Shown here: positions 58,282-64,000 of the stretch, one piece after another
Layout: each line of letters begins with the position of its first letter
How positions within the stretch are numbered: the first letter of the stretch is position 1
From: Pseudisothecium myosuroides
Taxonomy: Eukaryota > Streptophyta > Bryopsida > Hypnales > Lembophyllaceae
DNA length: 64,000 nt
Assembly: GCA_951799445.1 (NCBI GenBank)
Contig: OX637289.1
Location: forward strand, 23,560,245-23,624,244
Direction of reading: 5' to 3'
Position numbers and translations under genes: made by a program
The notes under the pieces: generated by a model
What the model saw: the letters and a program-made list of their open reading frames with translations, nothing else
Databases searched by the model: none
What the model was told of the DNA's origin: nothing

Positions 58282-59121
58282 CTAGTTGCAGTTAGCCTGA
58301 CATCTTACAGACTCCAAAACGTAGAGCATTAAAAACCAAAGGAATAAAAAGAAATAGACAATGTCACCCAGGACTTCATCCTCTTCATCATCCTCTCCTC
58401 CCTCTCCTTCGTCGTCGTCAACGTCTTCATCGTCTTCATCGTCGTCATCCTCTTCACTCTCTTTACTCTCTTCACTTTCAGTTTCGCTGTAACCATAATT
58501 AGGATAACCAGGTTCCTTATAACCAGTGAGCTCTTCAGTTGAGTCCTTGCAATTTCTCAGAAATTCCGCTATGATGCGGTCTTCGTCCTCCAGTCCATCA
58601 AAGGACAAATTTCTCTTAGAGTACTTATGCTCTAAAGGGATAGCTAGTTGGTTTGGAAGGTTGTTGGCACTCTGGTTGTTCAATTCCCCGTATGTCCAGG
58701 GCCGCAAAACAGCCTCAGTTTGTGATGTTAACGACCGAATCACCTTCTCCCAAGTAGGCTTGCTTGAATGCACCGGAATCGGTTGATCAAAATTCTTGAA
58801 ACCATCCCTGAACAAGTTGAAGACCAGAAACAATTGCGTAGACAAAGTGACATTCACGTAAAGCAGCACGTGACTCGAGTACAAGGTGATGTGAGAGAAT
58901 TGGCCTGCCTTGTTCCATGAGAAGTCGAATCTCAACAAGTTTGAGCCGTGGGCTGCCACCATTGCTCCATCTTTGAAGCCCGTCATTGTTGGAAATGGAA
59001 TAACCATAATTGCAAATCCTCCCTGCTCTTCCATGTCGCAACGGGAATTAGAAGTGATTGCGGTCGCCCAGGAATTGGAAGTCATCGTGCTCACAAAATT
59101 GAGCTCGGGCATGGCTCCCAT
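58282..59121 (-). CDS. Unrecognised acidic protein with C-terminal membrane segment
   Basis: An intact 279-residue frame; I do not recognise the family. Residues 1-35 are Ser/Thr-rich. A middle region has alternating hydrophobic strands (FAIMVIPFPTMTGF, ITLYSSHVLLYVNVTLSTQL, FLVFNLF). Residues about 205-250 form a long acidic run of Asp and Glu starting SETESEESKESEEDDDDEDD. The end DIVYFFLFLWFLMLYVLESV is a single hydrophobic segment followed by only about ten residues, which fits a tail-anchored membrane protein. Upstream of the first ATG there is a stop and a TAG that could be a splice acceptor (TATTTATGACTAG), so 5' exons may exist, for example 59877-60068. A truncated copy at 52560-53358 shares the WEKVIRSLTSQTEAVLRPW region and the 5' flank, and supports that this frame is real and older than the duplication. 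Confidence 0.65.
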   Translation of the reverse strand: MGAMPELNFVSTMTSNSWATAITSNSRCDMEEQGGFAIMVIPFPTMTGFKDGAMVAAHGSNLLRFDFSWNKAGQFSHITLYSSHVLLYVNVTLSTQLFLVFNLFRDGFKNFDQPIPVHSSKPTWEKVIRSLTSQTEAVLRPWTYGELNNQSANNLPNQLAIPLEHKYSKRNLSFDGLEDEDRIIAEFLRNCKDSTEELTGYKEPGYPNYGYSETESEESKESEEDDDDEDDEDVDDDEGEGGEDDEEDEVLGDIVYFFLFLWFLMLYVLESVRCQANCN

Positions 59122-60514
59122 GCAGTCCTAGTCATAAATAGAGATGAATGCTTTAGTTATGATAGTTCCTAAGAACCTGAAGTGGATTTAGAACCAAGAA
59201 AACTGCAGAAAAAAAGAACGGGTTGAAGTTACCCACGTTCATATATCTGTTAAACACTCTGCTTTCGAGAAAGAAACGTAATCAGCAAGGTCTGAACCCG
59301 CAAAAGTCAGATTCCGCTACCTGCACAGTAGGTCATATCACACTTGGAGAGCATTGGAAACAGTTGCTTCAAACGTCGTCACAATCAAGAGACTTACACC
59401 AAGAATCCAACAACAGCCTCACCATTTCTAAACCTCTGCTTTCAAAACTAAGAACTTCACATTCCTAAGCTGACGTGTTTCAAAGTGCCTAATTGTGACA
59501 TTCAAGTGCACAGAGCTCTAAAACGAGGACTCAAGCAGATATGAGGTCCAGAATGCCGATCTCTTCAAATTCTTCATTTTAACAAATGTGATCTTTAAGA
59601 AGCTCATTAGTTCTGAAAGAAAATGCCAGGTTACACAAATTCCATCCTACGAGACTAAATCAACTTCTATTAAATCTCCCGCATCCTACATACAACACTG
59701 CTTAAAAGAAAACCACTGCCTCCGACGAGCACCACTCTCTTCCTGAAATGCTTTCAAAATGCAAGTCCACACTCAACACCGTCCATCTCTCCCACATATG
59801 TCGCTTCTTTATTGCATACAGCAACTTGAACTCAAATGCACCACAAGAAAATTAAATTGACAACCTAGAACTCACCAGTCATGAGTCGAAATTGAGATTG
59901 CAATTGCGACAGAATGGTAGCAGAAATTCCTGTCAAGTCTAAGCTCGCCTCGGAGAAGTAACGAAAGCACTTGAGATTGAACCATGGTAGAACTAGAAGA
60001 TATTGTATGTGAATGTTTGTGTTTTTACAAAGAGGAATTGGTGTCGGCCAATCCACCATAGCCGCCAAGAGTCAAAACGCCGACATTCATAAATGCCAAA
60101 TCGTAATGATCTAAGCTACTGTAGGAATTGGAAGCAAGGTCCGGGAAGAACCGGCAGCCAGTGTAAGATGAGCCGACCGAATTTCCAAATTACCGATTCA
60201 AGTTAGAAGTTCCAGGAAAAAAACCAAGACAAAATTTAAAAAAACATCAATTTGCAATAAGAATTAGACATTATAACCGAGATGTATCAATGGGCAACCG
60301 ATTGACTTTGGCTAAGAAAGGATCCTAACCGAAATTTTCTAATTATTTCCCGGACGCTGATTGGAAGTGAGGCTTTTGTAGCAAAATTGTTTAAAACGGA
60401 GAGCAACTTTAGGCACAAGCTTAACTTAAATTAGAAAATGATAGAGTCTCGAGTAGCTTGCTTGGGAAGTAATGACAGTGTCTTACTTGATAAACCCTAC
60501 ACTAAGTAGTGAAA
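59122..60514. promoter_or_regulatory. 5' region of the acidic protein gene
   Basis: 59170-59560 is conserved with 52870-53230 in the truncated copy, better than the neighbouring DNA, which suggests leader exons or promoter elements. GT and AG sites suited to splicing occur (GTAAGTCTCTTG and CTGTGCAG on the minus strand), so 5' introns are possible. 59702-59705 is the empty TTAA site of the insertion at 53359-53707. Confidence 0.4.
59877..60068 (-). other. Candidate first exon upstream of the acidic protein gene
   Basis: A minus-strand frame from an ATG (MAAMVDWPTPIPLCKNTN) runs to SQLQSQFRLMTG and meets a good donor, GTGAGTTC. Its coding-like composition and orientation suggest an exon of the gene at 58282-59121, but its phase does not fit a direct join to the acceptor before that gene's ATG, so at least one more exon would be needed. 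Tentative. Confidence 0.3.
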
Positions 60515-63500
60515 TTAACCCCTAAATGCCCAAGCCTTTTCAAAAAAGAGCATGGGCTTATAGTTAACCCCAATGAAGCAAATTGTATTTTTTTTTAAAC
60601 TAACCGTATAGATGTTTAAAGAGCTTGATTATTAGTATGCATACCAATTTTGAGTGCAAAATTGCGTAGGAGTTGTGAGATTATAACAAGAGAAATGTAC
60701 GCTTTCAATTTTTAGTATGTTGCCCTCCCCACAATATTTTAGGAATTTGCATATAAAAGTTTTTTTGGATGGGAAGTGCCTTGAACGACTTACAAACAAT
60801 GTTAGCACACTAAAATGCACTTTCAAAAAACTTAATTTCACATGAAAAGCTATCAAACTTATTACACAATCCACCTTGCATTTGGTAACATGCAATTTCT
60901 TTTATAAGTATAAATCGCAAATAACTCCAAATCAACACTTGCATGTTTAAATTTTAAATGGTGAAAATCATAAAAACACTTTACTCTTTCCATTGGGACC
61001 ATTTTCAAAGCAAATGGATAAGTACAAGTTTTTAGATCTCAAATCAAGTGAAATTGGCAAAACTTGGGAAACGAAGTAAAATTAGGAAGCTTTACTCTTC
61101 CACTAATGGACATATATGGCTTTGAAGACCTCTCAAAAATCAAATGTATACCTTTTGCAGTGAAAAAGCATTTTTGAATTTTTTGAATTCTTAAAGCATT
61201 TTTGAATTTTTTTGACATTATTGCCTATATCTTGTACAAATATATTACCTTGATCAATTTCATCAAATTAGTCATAAAGGAAGGTTGTGTCTTATACATT
61301 CATTACAAGTATTATTTTGGATGAGAAGTTATTTGGGTGAAACAAAGCTCAAGAGCACTCTCTTCATCATCCATATTATGAATTTTGAAGTGCATAGGGA
61401 TTCTTTTGTTTTTTAAAAAAGTAGACAAGTTACTAGTTTCAAGTGGCTGTAAATTAGAAAGAATAAATCATATCCCTATAGTTGAATCTCCTCTTGCAAT
61501 AACCAAAGTTTATAAAAAATTGAGACCCAATATTTTGAATTTTTTTATTGCCATAATAAGGAGTTCTAAATTCCTTGTTGCCATATACCTCAAAAATGAG
61601 GCATAGGGTCAAGTACACCCAAAATTGTAAAAGTGAGCAAGGCAAAAAGGAACAATAATTGTCCTTATAATAATCCACAATCAGATACTAAATTATCAAA
61701 ATGAGTAACTCAACTTAGATTGATTAGATTCAAAATTTTATTTTTGCATTAGAATGGAAAATTAAAGATTATTTCACATATATATATTGGTCAATTCAAT
61801 TTTCATTAAAAAGAAAGGCATATTATAGACAATTAAGCAAAAATATATAGCTTCCCATTGTTGTTTGTAGGGGGGACTATTCTCATTCATTTGGATTCTT
61901 CAGATTTCCTACATGGTTGCATTGGTAATCCAAAAGCATCCCTTCAAATTGTGGAATAACAAATGAATCTTTTGCCATGTATCGGAATTGCATAGTAGTG
62001 TTCCTTGAAATTATAGAACCATGATGACTTTTCAACCCAATTCCAACTCTTTCAACCCCAGTTCCACAAAAAAATCATAAGGCAACCCTTAACAATTTTT
62101 ACTACAGTAGAATGCAAGAGGGTACAAATTGGATCCTATAGTAGGAGTCACGATTGGACGTGGGGCGATTTTGAATATGTATACTTTATAAAGTCTTAAT
62201 GACGTAGGAGATATTGTGTGGAAGGGATCTTAATCAAAGTTATTAGAAAACCTAGTAATAAAAACTTTCCAAGCTTCATGACTTGTATTCACTCATTCAA
62301 GTTTTGTGTTTGGATTTTGTAGTTGCCAATGCCAAGGGGCAATATTGATTTGATTGAGTTGTGGTAACTTTTGTTTAGAATTTCTAGAAAATTGAACTTT
62401 AGTTGAAACATTTTGGCTATAATCCCGTGCAACCATTTTGTGGTCACTTTCCATCTTTGGGCAACATTTCTAGGGTGGCAATAATCTTTTTTGTGTATTG
62501 GAAAATGGATTCTCTTGTAGAAGGTGCCTTACACCTCACATCACACCTTGAAATTGCTATTTCTAATGAGCACATATATAGTGTACAATATCATTGAAAT
62601 GTCAAAAAAATATACTACTATAAAATGTAATGTTCTCATGTGCAAGTCACTCAAATATACACCATGTGTTTTCACTTTATATAGGGAAGAAAGTTTATTT
62701 TTTGTTTCCAATTTCTAAATGTGAAATTGATTTATTTTAGACACAACATTATTATCCTATGCAAATCTAATCAAAGTATATTGAATATTTTCACTTGTTA
62801 GACACTTGACCTTAATCCAAAAGGTATTTTAGATTACTACCCATGCAATTAATCCCTAACAGTGCCTATTAAGCCAAAAAGTAATCTAAATTACTACCTA
62901 TGCAATTAACGCCTAATAGTGCCTAAATGACCGTATATGGTTGATCCAAAATTTTGGCTTGTTTATATGTGGGCAGTTAAATTCCTCTGATTATTTAAAA
63001 AAAATTTAAGGGCAATATTGAAGGTTAAATATTATAAGTTTTTATTTTTAACCAAAAATGATAAATATTTGATTTTTGAGAGGTCCTCAAAGGCATATAT
63101 TTTTACCATTAGTGCATAATACCTTGTGCCTTTATGGAATCACTTCCATTATTTAGACAAGTTTGCCAACTTTATTTGATTTTGAGATTAAAAAAAATTG
63201 TACCTATCCATTTGTTTTGATAATGGTCCCAATAGAAAGTAAAGCGTTTTTATGATTTTCACCATTGATAAGTTTAAACCTGCAAGTTTTGATTTGGAGT
63301 TATTTGCAATATCTACTTATAAAAAAATATCGCATTTCAACAATTGCAAGGCGGATTGTGTAACGAGTTTGATACCTCTTTGTTTGAACTTAAGGTTCTT
63401 GAAAGTACATTTTAGTATACTAACACAAGTTCTAATTGTTCATGTTACCTCCAATTCCAAAAAATTCTTATATGCAAATTTCTCCAACATTGTGGAAAAG

Positions 63501-63731
63501 GACAGTCTACTAAAAATAGGATACATACATTTCTCTTGTATTAATCTCACAACTCCTATGCAATTTCACACTCAAAACCCGTACACATACTACTAAGCAA
63601 GCTCTTTAAACATCTATATGGTTAAATTTTGAAAAAAATAACAATTTACCTTATTGGGGATAACTAGAAGTCCATGCTCTTTTTTCATAGTCAAAACATA
63701 CTCGGAAAGGCTTGGGCATTTAGGGGTTTAA
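60515..63731. mobile_element. 3.2-kb element with ~650-bp terminal inverted repeats and TTAA ends
   Basis: The left end is TTAACCCCTAAATGCCCAAG (60515). The right end is the complement, CTTGGGCATTTAGGGGTTTAA (61-base arm shown only in part; ends 63731). The arms, 60515 to about 61146 and about 63070-63731, are inverted repeats over 630-660 bp with perhaps 80-85% identity. The termini resemble those of the 0.9-kb TTAA elements (CCCCTAAA start), but the arms and interior are different. The interior (61200-63000) has only stop-broken frames (61385-61606, 62403-62597) that are shared with 54070-55560. There is no recognisable transposase, so it is non-autonomous or decayed. Confidence 0.7.
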
Positions 63732-64000
63732 CATCTATACAATTAGATTTTGAGAAAAAAAAACACAATTTACTTCATTGCATATAACTATAAACCCATG
63801 CTTTTTTTTTTCACAGGAAAACACACTTCGAAAGGCTTGAGCACTTAATCTTTAACCTTGCTCCAACTAAGCTCCATTCAAAGATCAGTGGCCAGAGACT
63901 ATAAGCTAATGGTCTGTGCACACCTGGCCTTAAGGCAGTGGTAGGAGGGCAATTTTAGCTTGGTAAAGGCATGCGTGTTCAGACTTGCGTAGTTCGTGGA
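63732..64000. other. Window edge, start of another copy of the unit
   Basis: 63735-63815 repeats part of the adjacent right arm (ACATCTATACAATTAGATTT, CCCATGCTTTTTTTT). 63820-63900 matches 57780-57870, the 3' flank of the acidic protein gene, so a further copy of that unit may begin here and continue beyond the window. Confidence 0.45.

Noticed and set aside
1..64000. tRNA, rRNA or other structured RNA genes
   Set aside because: I looked for tRNA arm motifs and rRNA words on both strands and found none I could defend; a covariance-model scan would be decisive.

Overview
This is nuclear DNA from a land plant. Three things support that: nuclear genes for plastid proteins (PsbP, ClpR4, the carbamoyl-phosphate synthase small subunit) with N-terminal extensions that look like transit peptides; GT-AG introns; and plant-type AAACCCT telomere-like repeats. 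A seed-free plant such as a bryophyte is a guess from the AT-rich, repeat-loaded intergenic DNA with compact GC-richer genes; nothing here settles the lineage.

Layout. 1-18 kb is AT-rich repeat DNA with no gene I can defend: several copies of a TTAA-flanked element family, a 213-bp tandem repeat grown from a MITE, and small inverted-repeat elements. 18.5-23.1 kb (minus) is a ten-exon gene for the carbamoyl-phosphate synthase small subunit, carrying several single-base indels and damaged splice sites. 24.3-29.0 kb is a decayed Ty1/copia element with both LTRs and a 5-bp target duplication. 31.6-32.6 kb (plus) is PsbP, with one missing base in its lumenal targeting peptide. 35.2-36.8 kb (minus) is a five-exon GET1/WRB-like gene. 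37.9-38.8 kb (plus) is an intronless ClpR4 gene, followed by a broken partial duplicate of its 3' end. 42.2-43.0 kb (plus) is a two-exon gene for a secreted Gly/His-rich protein. 44-51 kb is repeat DNA. 51.1-52.6 kb is a near-perfect inverted duplication of a TNP2-like transposase fragment. 52.6-64 kb holds two related blocks: a truncated copy (52.6-53.7 kb) and an intact copy (58.3-59.1 kb, minus) of an unrecognised acidic, probably tail-anchored protein gene, plus a 3.2-kb element with about 650-bp terminal inverted repeats.

The genes do not form a pathway. Three serve the plastid: PsbP (photosystem II oxygen evolution), ClpR4 (stromal protease core) and CarA (arginine/pyrimidine precursor). 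GET1 serves tail-anchored protein insertion at the ER.

The most unusual features are (1) the hairpin-forming transposase inverted repeat, similar in design to silencing loci such as maize Mu killer, (2) TTAA-flanked families with CCC-starting termini, which look piggyBac-like, including one insertion supported by an empty paralogous site, and (3) 1-bp frameshifts in otherwise conserved genes, which need checking against reads.
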